Positions 1 to 8,800 are shown, counted from the first letter of the stretch. The stretch is DNA of 11,452 nucleotides from Ophiosphaerella korrae (GCA_028456385.1 JALNQF010000901.1:1-11452); one strand, 5' to 3'. A program made the numbers and translations. The notes: a model not told the origin generated them from the sequence alone.

Positions 1-780
1 CCTTATTATTAGTTCTATATCTTTAGACTATCTTACTATTAACTTTTTATAAAAGTTAGCTAGGCTATAAAATTATTGTACTTCCTTTAGGTTCTTAGGT
101 ATTAGCTATTTGTTAATTAATCTAATTTTTTCTAGATTAATCTTGATTTTTCCTAGTTTAATAATAAATCTAAGGAAGTCTATTTCTTTTGTATAGAATT
201 CGCATTTTCTTATTTTAAGAAATAGTTTACTTTCTACTAGTTTTTCTAGTACTTTATATATATACTATACGTATTCTTCTTTTATTTCTAAGAATATAAG
301 GATATTATCTAGGTATATAAATATAAATATATCTAAGTACTCTCTTAGTACTATATTTATTCTTTCTTAGAAGGCTACTAGTGCGTTTATTAAGCTAAAG
401 GGTATAACTAGGTATTTATATAGTTTATATTATATTCTAAACGCTATTTTCTATTTATTACCTTTCTTAATTCTAATCTAGTAGTAGGCGTTCTAGATAT
501 CTAGTTTTATAAAGATTTTTGCTTTCTATAGTCTATCTTGTATTACGTCTATTTATAGTAAGAGGTATTAGTTCTTATTTATAATTGCGTTAGTTTTTCT
601 AAAGTCTATATAAGGTTTTTATTACTTATTCTCTTTTTATCTATAAATATAAGTCTATATACTACTAAAGACTTAGATTCTTATATCTATTTTTTCTTTA
701 GTGCGTTTTTAATAAATATTCGTTTAATCTTAGATTTTTCTTCTATTTTTCTATAAACTAGGCTCTATCTTACGTCTTTA
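1..780 (-). other. Reverse transcriptase domain of element 1, partial
   Basis: Order on the minus strand: the KSLVVYRLIFIDKK segment near 630-680, PYIDFRKTNA at 586-615, IKLDI then NAYY then RIRIKKG near 470-520, YLVIPFSLINALVAF near 375-420, and the catalytic box YLDNILIF at about 292-315 (YLDN at 304-315). Next come the F-L-K-I-R-K-C-E-F segment and a G-x-I-I-like segment of the RT connection. These are RT motifs in the Ty3/gypsy order and spacing. The second Asp of the YLDD box is Asn. The first Asp survives because its G follows an A rather than a T. The domain is cut by the window edge after the region that normally reads F-Y-R-x-F. Confidence 0.93.
612..629 (-). other. Apparent net one-base frameshift in element 1 RT
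   Basis: Upstream motifs (KSLVVYRLIFIDKK, codon at 630-632) are in the frame divisible by 3. The downstream PYIDFRKTNA motif (codons from 586) is in the next frame. The switch must fall in the short T-rich run (A-rich on the sense strand) at about 612-629, where replication slippage is easy. It is the only frame change I found in this element. A sequencing or assembly error in a homopolymer is possible. Confidence 0.6.
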
Positions 781-899
781 TCTTCTTTTAGATCTATTAC
801 TAAATCCTATAGTTAATATTTTAGAAGGTAATCTTTAGGTTCTATAAGCTATTTTTCCTATTTCTTATATTCTTCTAAGAATTCTCCTTTGTATATAAC

Positions 900-1260
900 T
901 ATATTAGCTTTTAATATTTTTTTTTTAGGGTAGCTAATTCTACCTATTCTCTAATTAATTCTTAGGTTAGTTATCTATAACTATAGCATTCCTAGTATTA
1001 TATCTTGTTTATTATTAATTGTTGTTATATCTATAACTATATTCTTAATTATTATCTCTTCTAGTTCTAGCGTAGAGAGTGTTATCTCGAACCTTATAGG
1101 TTTCTAGAATAGTTTTCCTTTAATTGTACTTAGTTGTTAAAGGTACTTCTTTGTAGTATAGGTTATTCCTTAGCCTTCTATAAACTTTTTTAATATAAAG
1201 TTCCTTGTAGCTCTACTATTAATTATTAATTATACTTTCTTTCTTTAATAAGTGCTTATC
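900..1260 (-). other. Aspartic protease domain of element 1, active site mutated
   Basis: The active-site segment at 1206-1220 reads NSRAT, followed by RNFI, where retropepsins have D-S/T-G-A-S/T. The Asp is now Asn and the Gly is now Arg. Both are G-to-A changes directly after a T, as expected from RIP. About 85 residues later the frame reads DIILGML with a stop in place of the next residue, matching the conserved flap and ILG-M-x-W-L motif of Ty3/gypsy proteases. The domain sits between gag and RT in the same frame. The wild-type enzyme would cleave the polyprotein. This copy lacks its catalytic Asp. Confidence 0.88.
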
Positions 1261-2423
1261 TTTGTAATATATAAGCTTCTTACGCCTTCTAGCCTTTCTT
1301 ACTTTAGTATTTTTGTAAATTATCTATCTTCTTAGAGCTATAGCCCTATTTTAAGTTTATATTCTTTATATTTTAGAAATTTATTATACTTATATTTGTA
1401 CTATAGTCTTCTTTAGACGCATTTCTTAGGTAGTTTTAGTCTAGGCCTTATTACTACGTAACCTTCTTCTAGTATTATTTCTTATCTTTAGATGTCTTCT
1501 ACTAGAATTACTCTTATATAGTTGTAGCCTCTTTTTCTTATAAGCTATACTTTATTATTTACTTTAGGGTTTCTATATATTATACAATTCTTTTCTAGGT
1601 ATAATATCTATAATACTTTAAAATAGGCTAGATATTTTAGGTTTATTATTTTGTTATCCCCTTCCTAGTAACTATCTATTCTAGGTCTTGTATTTATTAG
1701 GACGTAGTATACTATTAGTACTTGTAGTGTATAGGCTTTGTTAATCTATTACGTTTTTCTTGTAAAGAACTACTATTCCCTTTATATAAGTATTCTTCCT
1801 ACTATAACTATATATTACTTTATCTATTCTTAAAATAGTATAAACTTTATTTCTTTAGGATTGCGTTCTTTCTAGTCTTTGTACGCTTCCTCTATACTTA
1901 TAACTAGTAAGTATTTCTAAACAAACTTCTATTCTTTATTTTATTCTTTTATATCTATTGTTATATAGCTATTATAGCTATGTATATCTAGCTAAGCGTA
2001 TTCTATACTTCTTATACTTACTTATCTTTTACTTTCTTGTAGTTCTTTAGAGGAAGCTATAGTAGTCTCTTTATCTAGTGCTAGTCCTTTAGCCTAGATT
2101 AATAGGGTCTAGGGTTCTTCCCTTTCTAAGTCTTCTATTAGTAAGTCTATTATATACGCTGTTTCTTCTAGCTATACTTTTGTTCTTTCTTTTATTGCTA
2201 CAGCTCTATTTCTTTATTATAGGAAGTATCTTACTTTCTATTTACTAGAAAAGTATATATAGTAGTTATCTTTGTAATAAAAGGTCTAATAGAGTATTAC
2301 GTGTTATATTTCTTTATTCCTAGCTACCTTTTCTTAAGGTTTAGCTTATACTTATAGTATTTCTTTCTTTTTCTCTATTATCTTTAACTAAGTTTCTTTA
2401 TCTTTTTTATAGTCTTTACTTTT

Positions 2424-2534
2424 GTAGTCTTTTATATAGTATCCTAGTTTCTTATATTTATAATATACTATATCCTTTTTCTTCTTTAATTAGTAGTCTT
2501 TCGCGTAGTAGCCTTTCTTACTATAGTTAAAATA
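2424..2534 (-). other. Double CCHC zinc knuckle of element 1, all ligands now Tyr
   Basis: Knuckle 1 (2493-2534) reads YFNYSKKGYYAKDY and knuckle 2 (2424-2465) reads YYKYKKLGYYIKDY. Both have the exact spacing of the nucleocapsid knuckle C-x2-C-x4-H-x4-C, with every Cys and His replaced by Tyr. TGC/TGT to TAC/TAT is RIP on the antisense strand, and CAC/CAT to TAC/TAT is RIP on the sense strand, so one mechanism explains all eight changes. The intact domain would bind retrotransposon RNA during packaging. Here it could not hold zinc. The two knuckles lie in the gag frame, separated by a short Lys-rich linker. Confidence 0.88.
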
Positions 2535-2539
2535 CGTAA

Positions 2540-3440
2540 AGTCTTTATTCTTCTTTCTCCTTCTATTCTTGTTTACGTTAAAGATTATAGGGTCTCTAGT
2601 GTCCTAGTTTCTAGTTTAGCTACTATACTTATTCTTTTTCTATTCTTAAAGGTTATTGTTAATTTAGATTACCTATTATTTTAGAGCTTCTAGTGTCCTA
2701 GGTTTCTCTATATATATTATTTTGTATTAAATTTTTGCGTTTAGCCCTTGTTTAAATTGTAATATAAGGGCTAATTCGTTCTATTCTATATTTTAGCTTA
2801 GTTATTTAAATTATAATATATATTCTAGAATACTTTTAGTTTGTGTAAGCCTTTTAAGTTTCTCTTTAGCTTATTAGGTAATATCTATATCTCTAAATAC
2901 TACTCTTATTTATTTAGTAAAGTATTTATAGCTTCTAAAAATAGCTCTAGTTTTATCCTTTTAAGTTATTAGAGAATGCGTTGTATAGTCTATTTAGTAG
3001 GGCTTATACTATCTTATTACGTCCTCTTTAAGGTGTAGTCTAATATATATTACCTTCTTTTCTTCTATATCAAAGTATAGTACTTGTATATCTATCTAGA
3101 GTTGTACTAACACTATAAAGAGTCTTAATTTTTCCTTTATTCTATTAAACTTTTTAAGAATAGGTATCTTAAGTAGTTTCTTTGTTACACTTATTTCTAG
3201 TTGTTAGGTAATTAGCTCTATCTAGTTCTAGCCTTTAATAATAGCTTTAATTTATACTTTGTTCTATTTTAAGTAGTCTTGTAGTTCCTTATTCTATATT
3301 TCTAGTACTTTAATTACTATCTTTATATCTTCTTTATCGTTAATTAGTTTATTTATATAGTCCTTAATTATTTCCTATATAGTACTATCTAACTTATAAC
3401 TACTCCTAGGGGCTTTACTTTTTAAACTTTCTACTATTAT
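2540..3440 (-). other. Gag capsid-like domain of element 1
   Basis: This upstream part of the element 1 frame translates to a Lys/Glu/Leu-rich helical protein of about 300 residues. It contains a stretch of the form EKLKRLTQTKSILEYIL followed by FK and later ILQFKQGLNAKI. This resembles the retrotransposon gag pattern in which a Leu-Gln-rich helix precedes a Tyr-x3-Phe and an F-x2-GL motif. Such domains assemble the virus-like particle in the cytoplasm. Stops are few and sit at expected Gln or Trp positions. It ends directly before the zinc knuckles in the same frame. The assignment rests on position and pattern only. Confidence 0.7.
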
Positions 3441-3900
3441 ATTAGCTAGACTATACGCTACTTACGCTTTACTTCTTGCAATAACTAAATTAGTAAAGTA
3501 TTACTAGCTTACTAAGGTTAACTTCCTAATAGCCTAGATAGTATTAGTAGATTATAAAGTAATAATAAAAGCTTATGTAGTAATCTATAATAAGCTATAA
3601 ATAATAGAAGATGTTTTGTAACTGTCTTTATATTATTACTTGTAGTTAATAATTAAATTACTAATACTATCCTAATAATGCGCATTACTACTAACTATAT
3701 ACTTGTCCTAATCTATTAATCTATTACTACTAAGAACAATAGATTATAGATTACCTTAATTTATAATCTATTAACGCTAAGAGTCTATAGAATATAGATT
3801 ACTCTAGGTGTCCTAATTATGTATAGTTTCCTAATCACGTTCGTATTCTTCGTATTTGTAAGAACTTAATCCTTTAGTTGTAGGGCTAATTAGTTCTATC
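3441..3900 (-). repeat. Probable 5' LTR/untranslated leader of element 1
   Basis: This stretch of about 460 bases lies between the gag start of element 1 and the end of readable RNase H of element 2. All frames are dense in stops and no protein motif is visible. It retains more ATG, TG and CA than its surroundings. Position and length fit a fungal LTR plus leader. One possible LTR 3' end is the minus-strand CTACA ending at 3576, but the matching LTR is outside the window. Terminal repeats, target duplication and primer-binding site therefore cannot be shown. The boundaries are estimates. Confidence 0.4.
3709..3753. repeat. Imperfect AT-rich inverted repeat
   Basis: The left arm TAATCTATTAATCTATTA (3709-3726) is the reverse complement of the right arm at 3737-3753 apart from one unpaired base and one terminal mismatch. 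A loop of about ten bases separates them. Related fragments (AATCTATTA, TATAGATTA) recur up to about 3810. It lies in the presumed LTR of element 1. It could be an LTR regulatory hairpin or chance in AT-rich DNA. Confidence 0.45.
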
Positions 3901-5275
3901 TATATTTCTCTTATTACTATTATAATATAGCGTAAGTTTAGCTTATATATAGTATGTATTAAGTATAAGTTATTATAATCTATAAGTACTTAAATTATAT
4001 ACTACGTACCTTTAAGGTAGTATCTCTACTATTTAAAACTATAAATAATAGTAAGAAGTTTAGTATTATATATTTTATAGTTTAATTCTACTTCTTATAG
4101 TTTTCTAGAAGTAAAGGTAACTAGATACTATTTCCTATCTAGGTAGAGTTAGGATAAGATCTTAGAGATTGTAAAGGTTAATATATCTATCTCTAAGTAA
4201 ATAAGTAGCGCTAAGTTATAGTAGTATAGAATAGGTATACTTATAAAGTACACTTTAAGTTATTTAAAAGCTTTTTATACTATACTAAGCTAATAGAATT
4301 CTTACTTCCCTTTTAATAAGTCTATAAAGGAAGCTATTTTATAAGTATATCTCTTAATAAATCTTTAGTAGAAGTTTGTAAAACCTAGGAATAACTATAG
4401 TTCCTTAATACTTATAGGCTCTAGCTATTACGTAATAGTCTTAATACGCTTAGGTTTAGCGCGTATACTACGCCTTATAATAATAAAGCCTAGAAAATAT
4501 ACTTTATTAGATATAAAGGTATATTTCTTTAGGTTTATAAAGAGTTCTACTCTTCTTAGTACTACTAGTATAGAGTAGATAGTGCGCTAGTATAGCGTAA
4601 CGTTATTACTATAGGTATATATAAGTATATTATTAAGGTACACTATATAGATATAATCTAGGAGTCTACTAAGCGCCTTGTTAATATACACATAAAAACT
4701 AGTAAGGGCGTTAGTTAGCTTAAAAAGTATTACTAAGTATTTAAAATACCTATAGCGAGTATAGAAAGTAGTTTTCTACTTATCTCCTAATTTAATTCTA
4801 ATCCTATAGTAGGTATCTTTAAGATCTAAGGTAGTATAGTATTATACGCCTAATAAGTAGTCTAGCGTCTCTCTAATTAGTAGGAGTAGGTACTAATCTT
4901 TTACTATAACTAAGTTTAAGCTATAGTAGTTAATATAAAGGCGTAAGGCTCTATCTTTCTTTAGAATAAAAAAGATAAGTACTCTTACTAGACTATTACT
5001 ATAATATATCTAGCCTTTATAGAGTATATCCTCTATATACGTATAGAGTACTTATTATAAGATGCGAGCTTAAGAATAAGTAAGAGATAATTATTAATTA
5101 AAGAGCTATCTAAGCTAGGCTACTTATATATAGTAGAGTAGCTTAAATAGCTTATATAGCTTACTTACTACTATAGGCTTACTTAAATTATATAGAGCAA
5201 AGCTCTAACTTATAATATACTCTCTAGGTAAGCTACGTAGTAGAGCTGTTTAATAAGTTTTATAGTAGTTATCTA
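3900..5275 (-). mobile_element. Remnant of a second Ty3/gypsy element (element 2): RT and RNase H only
   Basis: The RT and RNase H readings differ clearly from those of element 1, so this is a separate family and not a tandem copy. Protease and gag are not found upstream in the 5276-6362 segment. Integrase would lie downstream, but the sequence there belongs to the leader of element 1. The simplest reading is that element 1 inserted into the RNase H region, with the rest of element 2 beyond the left edge of the window. Plain truncation is also possible. RIP is heavier here than in element 1. Confidence 0.8.
3900..5275 (-). pseudogene. Ty3/gypsy RT-RNase H polyprotein fragment, RIP-inactivated
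   Basis: A single minus-strand frame runs from about 5275 to 3900. In order: LPREYIIS and ALYNLSKP (5175-5195), corresponding to the LPPHR...DH and LYNLS segment before gypsy RT; YIEDILYKG (5013-5039); FFILKKD; NYYSLNLV; LDLKDTYYRIRIK; YLVILFKLTNA (about 4705-4740); VYLNNILIY with the YLNN box at 4629-4640; YFLGFI; FLGFTNFY. RNase H follows, with LVTFTSRKL, EVELNYKIY and VLIDYNNL. Both Asp of the YLDD box are Asn, each G following a T. Stops replace Gln and Trp codons, and no frameshift was found. About 35 residues more than usual lie between LYNLSKP and YIEDIL. Confidence 0.92.
3960..4270 (-). other. RNase H domain of element 2
   Basis: The frame continues unbroken from RT. A segment YLEIDILTFTISKILS corresponds to the gypsy RNase H start (L-x-T-D-A-S-x-x-A-x-G-x-L-S-Q), with the catalytic Asp region retained in part. 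It is followed by YLVTFTSRKL, EVELNYKIYNTKLLTII, F then two stops where QW is expected, and VLIDYNNL near 3985 (usual form V-x-T-D-H-N-N-L). Similarity weakens below about 3930. The intact enzyme degrades the RNA strand of the RNA-DNA hybrid during reverse transcription. Confidence 0.82.
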
Positions 5276-5478
5276 AACTTAGTTAAAAATACCTTTACTT
5301 ATAATTCTATTTATTTTAGGCTTATACGTAGGTACTAAGTACTTATACGCTACGCGTAGTATATTTAGAGTTTTTTTAGCCTTATAAACTCTTTAGTAAC
5401 TATTATTATAGTATTTATAAGTTACTATTTTTAAAGCTTTTAAAGCTTACTTTTTATATTAGTAATTATTATACTAAC

Positions 5479-6240
5479 TTGTTCTTATAAAGTAAAGCTA
5501 AAAAAGCTACTTACGCTTATATATCTTACTCTTACACTACTTCTAAAGCTACTACTACTACTACTACTACTACTAAGAAAAAGAAAAAGTATACTAAAAA
5601 GACTCTAGTACTATAGATACTCTTACTCCTACCCTCTTATACCTCTTCTCTTAAAGAAGTTATAAGTACTTTCTATAAGGAGCCTTACCTTTACTACGCT
5701 TATAGCGCGTTAGTAGGCTACTCTAATAAGAGCTATTATAACTCTTTTAAAGAGAAGGTTTAGTATTATATACGCTATACTACTAGTAGCTATAGCTACG
5801 TTCTTATATAAGTTAATTTAAAAAACTACTCTAGCTCTTTAATTTAATATTAGTTAACTAACTTGTATTATAGCTCTAAGATTACTTACTACGCTACTAT
5901 TACCTTTATTACTACTTAGGCCTATAAAGCTCTAGAGAGGGAGCTTAAAGCTTTCTAAAAGACTTTCTATATACTACTTAGTAAAGTTATAGAAGAGACT
6001 CTAGGTTCTTAGACTCTTTTACTACTTTTACTTCTACTTCTACTTTAGCTTATACTTATACCTACGCTTACTCCTACTTTTACCTCTACCTAAAACCTTA
6101 CTACTACTATACTTACTAACGCTACCTTTATAATAAGAGCTATTACTACTCTACTAACTAGAGACGCTTAAGCTAAAGAGGCTTTTACGCGTTATTTACG
6201 CGTAAGAGTACTTTTTAATAAGTTTATTAATTTTATATTT
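5479..6240 (+). pseudogene. Possible RIP-degraded plus-strand coding remnant, unidentified
   Basis: A plus-strand frame (in phase with position 5542) reads for about 250 codons with roughly one stop per 15-20 codons, each stop explicable as mutated CAA, CAG or TGG. It encodes TTTTTTTT then KKKKK (5551-5589), a Tyr-rich middle (ancestrally Tyr, His or Cys), a charged helical segment AYKALERELKAF near 5920-5955, a Thr/Pro/Leu-rich stretch near 6010-6100, and RDA then AKEAFTRYLRV near 6160-6210. Third codon positions favour pyrimidines, which supports real coding. I do not recognise the protein. It runs opposite to all neighbours, so it may be cellular, another transposon's ORF, or a chance shadow. 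The complementary minus frame is not clearly worse in stop count. Confidence 0.28.
5551..5574 (+). repeat. (ACT)8 microsatellite
   Basis: Eight perfect ACT units are followed by an A/G-only tract (AAGAAAAAGAAAAAG, 5575-5589 region). Read in the plus-strand candidate frame it encodes Thr8 then a Lys run. It contains no CpA, so it may be an ancestral ACN or ACT run that RIP could not alter. Confidence 0.9.
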
Positions 6241-6362
6241 TAAATAGATACTCTATTTTAAGCTTAGCTCTAAGCTTTAGCTCTATACTTTAGCGCTTTA
6301 ATTTAAAGACTTCTTTATAGCTCTATACTCTACTTTTATAATTCTTATAACTTAAGCTTAGC

Positions 6363-7100
6363 TTATATATCTTTAAGGTTAAGGTAAGCTTTAAATCTCT
6401 TAAACTACTACTCTAGGAAGTACTTAGTTAGGCTATCTACTAGTATCTTACTTATTAGTATATAAAAGACTTAAAATAAGCCTCTAGCGTACTCTTATCT
6501 TAGCTATATATTCTATATATCTACGTAACGTAAGCGCGTTATTACTCTCTTATTTTTACTTATAATAAGTCTAATTATTTACTAATTATTATAGAAGATT
6601 ATCTAAGTAGCTCCTAGGTCTAATATAAGCTCTTAAAAGAGCCTTTTTAGTACTATTACCTCTTTACTTACGTACTTAAGCGTAAGTAGCTTAGCTTTAG
6701 TAGTAGAAGTAGTTACTATAGCTTATTATACTACCTTTTATATTACTACTCTACTAAAGAGTATTATAATATAGCTATAAAATAAGTAGCGCGTTACTAG
6801 ATTATTAGTAAATAACGCGTCTCTATATATAAGTAGCTTAGTACCTTACTACTTACTATCTTACTACTTACTATACTAGACTAATAGGTACTAAGTTTTA
6901 TATAAGTAAATAATAACTTAGTTTACTACTTTAAGATACTTTTAGCTTAGATTTATAAGATATTAAGAGAGCTTAGTAGCTATAAATATAACGTCTAGTT
7001 ATACTATTATTACTATATATAAGATAGATCCTACTTACTCTTAGTAGTCCTTAATTTTATACTTTAAGGCCTCTCCTTTACTTAGCTATAGCTCTTCTAC
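6363..7100 (-). other. RNase H domain and C-terminus of the copia polyprotein
   Basis: The frame reads VGSILYIVIIV, LDVIFIATKLS and YLINLS (near 6930-7045), matching the copia V-G-S-L-x-Y...R-P-D-I-x-F-A-x-x-x-L-S block. It continues with YRDALFTNNLVTRY at about 6786-6827, where the first Asp survives and the later Asp of the A-D-N motif is Asn. Next are VTTSTTKAKLL at 6678-6716 (usual V-A-L-S-S-T-E-A-E), RLRYVDI near 6530, ARGLF, KILVDSLTKYFL near 6420-6455, and RFKAYLNLKDI ending in TAA at 6363-6365. All copia RNase H blocks are in order and in frame. Confidence 0.92.
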
Positions 7101-7850
7101 TAGTAATAGAGTTACTAAAAAGCTTATAGAGCTTATAAGATTAAACTTTTTTAGTATCTTATTAATATACTTATTATAGATAAGTATAATAGTCTTATCT
7201 AGCTAACTCTATATTACTCGTACGCCTAGGAACTAGTTTACTAGGCCTTTATCTTCTATATTATAGGCTCGTTTAATTCTCTTAATAATTTAGTAAGCTT
7301 CTAATTAGTAGATTTTGTAATATATTACTAATATATTATTAACGTAGAAGAGAAAGAGTATTTTATACTCCTTATTATAGAATAAGTATAGCTCTTCTTT
7401 TAAGACTATAAGACTAGCTTATTTAAGTATTCTTAAAAGCTCTTTATACTAGAGGAGTAGTAAGTCTTTAAGGCTATATAGTACTTAATTAAGCTTAACG
7501 TACTTACTAGCTACTTTAAACCTATCTAGGAGCTTATAGATAACTACTAGTTAATAATCTCTATATACGTAGAGGAAAGCTCTAATAATATTATACTAAG
7601 CTACTTCTAGGTTAAACTTAGCTATAATCGCTATTGTAGTTTAATACGAGCGCACTACTAATATAGTAGCGTAAGTTAATTATATTAAATTAATTATTTA
7701 GAAGTCTTTACGTACTATAATCTAAGCTTTACACTTAAGAAAGTAGCTATCTTAGTTAAGTTTATATGTAAAAACCTACTTTAGAGGTAGTAGCTAATTA
7801 CTTAATTATAAGTACTCTATCTCTTCTTAGGTACTAGCTACTAGTAGCGT
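7100..7850 (-). other. Reverse transcriptase domain of the copia element, YVDD box mutated
   Basis: In order on the minus strand: FTYKLN then SYFLKCKA near 7720-7770 (usual W-V-F-x-Y-K...KARL/I-V-x-x-G), LTYATILVVRSY near 7645-7680 (TYAATLA-like), AIIAKFNLEVA, YNIIRAFLYV, VLYSLKDLLLL then a stop then YKELL (usual ALYGLRxSPLLW), and FYVNNILVI with the YVNN box at 7335-7346. Next are FLGVRV near 7230 and YINKILKKFNL near 7150. Both catalytic Asp of YVDD are Asn. The order and spacing are diagnostic for Ty1/copia RT. Confidence 0.93.
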
Positions 7851-8800
7851 ATTAATTTCTTTCTAAGTTACTTGTTTAAAGAGCTGCCTATATAAGTACG
7901 TATATAAGTACTTCTAATTTTATAGTAGTAGTAGGAGCTTATCTTAATATAGATAAGCTTGTAGTTATAGCTTAAGCTAAGTAGCTACTATAATTATAGC
8001 GTTTACTATAGTAAGCTCTATATTTAGGTTATAGTCTATTAGTACTTATAGGAGTAGCTTATCTAGTATACTACTCTATTTACTCTACTTAGGTTTATAT
8101 AATAATAAGTAAGCGCTTAAGCTTTTAGCGCTATTATCTAGCTTGTTATTTTAGAGTCTTTAGCTTAATCGCGTTAGCGCTAGCTATTACTAGCGTATAC
8201 GCTACTAATAAGCTCTAACTATATTATTTAGAGCTATATAAGATATAGCTACTTAATAAAAGATAGTATTTACTTTATTTAGAGCTATAGAAGCTGTAGC
8301 TACTTAAGGAGAGGTAGTTTAATAAGTAGTAGTTTAATTTAAACTCTTATCTATTAGCTACTCTAAGGCGCTCGCTTCTCTAGTTAATTACAATTCCTAG
8401 GAGCTTTTAGATACTTTACTATATTAATTTCTATAATTAATATTAGTACCTATATACTAAACTCCTCTAGGTTTAGGTATTTACTCTATAGTTTAAAGGC
8501 TACTAAGCTTAGGTTACTCTATATAGATTCTATATAGTTTACTAACTAAGCTTACTACTTATATAAGGTTTACTCTTTATTCTACTAAGATAGCTAGCTA
8601 GCTAGCCTAGCTTTTAGTATTACGTAGAGCTCTACTCTTTAGATTTTACTCTAGGTACTTACTTTACTAGTAGCTTTCTAGGATTTAAGCTGCTTTATAG
8701 AGCTAGTTATATATATTATCTTAGGTCTCTCTTATATTGCGCGTTACGTCTTTATATAATATATTAATAAGTTTTTAAATCTCTAGCTTTAAGAGCTCTT
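7850..8800 (-). other. Integrase C-terminus/RT linker of the copia polyprotein
   Basis: Between the post-integrase block and RT lie about 310 codons that I did not match to a motif. In copia elements this stretch is a poorly conserved, low-complexity linker of similar length, ending just before the W-V-F-T-Y-K segment of RT. RIP substitutions are dense. No inserted gene or separate element is evident in it. Confidence 0.5.

Larger units (their letters stand above)
1..3440 (-). pseudogene. Ty3/gypsy gag-protease-RT polyprotein, RIP-inactivated, partial
   Basis: One minus-strand frame (codons starting at plus coordinates divisible by 3) can be followed from about 3440 to 630 through capsid, zinc knuckles, spacer, protease and the start of RT. 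It is interrupted only by TAA/TAG codons where CAA, CAG or TGG is expected. After an apparent net one-base shift at 612-629, the RT continues in another frame to the window edge. No ATG start is left. ATA codons at 3435-3440 are the likeliest remains of the initiator, but this is a guess. Gag and pol look fused in one ORF of more than 1100 codons with no sign of a programmed frameshift between them. The family assignment is secure from RT and protease motifs. The exact lineage is not determined. Confidence 0.9.
1..3900 (-). mobile_element. RIP-degraded Ty3/gypsy LTR retrotransposon (element 1), 3' part outside window
   Basis: Reading from high to low coordinates on the minus strand gives a probable LTR/leader, gag capsid, two zinc knuckles, an aspartic protease and reverse transcriptase. 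This is the Ty3/gypsy (Metaviridae) order. The rest of RT, RNase H, integrase and the 3' LTR would lie left of position 1. The upper boundary is approximate. It is placed where the RNase H reading of the neighbouring gypsy element fades and the frame fills with stops. Compared with the other two elements, this one keeps more TpG on the plus strand (CpA on the sense strand), so it appears less completely mutated and may be the younger insertion. No intact gene product can be made from it. Confidence 0.85.
5276..6362. other. Unassigned segment between gypsy element 2 and the copia element
   Basis: About 1.1 kb with no recognisable retrotransposon domain. The minus-strand frame used by both neighbours becomes dense in stops here. 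It should contain the 3' LTR of the copia element next to 6362, and possibly upstream sequence of element 2, but the partner LTR is outside the window, so neither can be delimited. A pyrimidine-rich plus-strand stretch near 6305-6350 (purine-rich on the copia sense strand) could be a polypurine tract, though this is weak. The plus strand carries a candidate reading frame, listed separately. RIP depletion of CpA/TpG is as strong as in the flanks. Confidence 0.6.

Noticed and set aside
3480..3570. Primer-binding site after the presumed LTR of element 1
   Set aside because: No stretch resembling a tRNA 3'-end complement starting TGG could be recognised. RIP would have altered it.
3576..3837. Exact LTR ends for element 1 (minus-strand start TGATTAGG at 3837, end CTACA at 3576)
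   Set aside because: The two ends are not complementary termini of one type, RIP blurs TG/CA ends, and the partner LTR is outside the window. Too weak to call.
5270..5400. A minus-strand stop-poor stretch (KAKKTLNILRVAYKYLV) as protease of element 2
   Set aside because: It is in a different frame from the RT of element 2 and shows no D-S/T-G or ILG motif.
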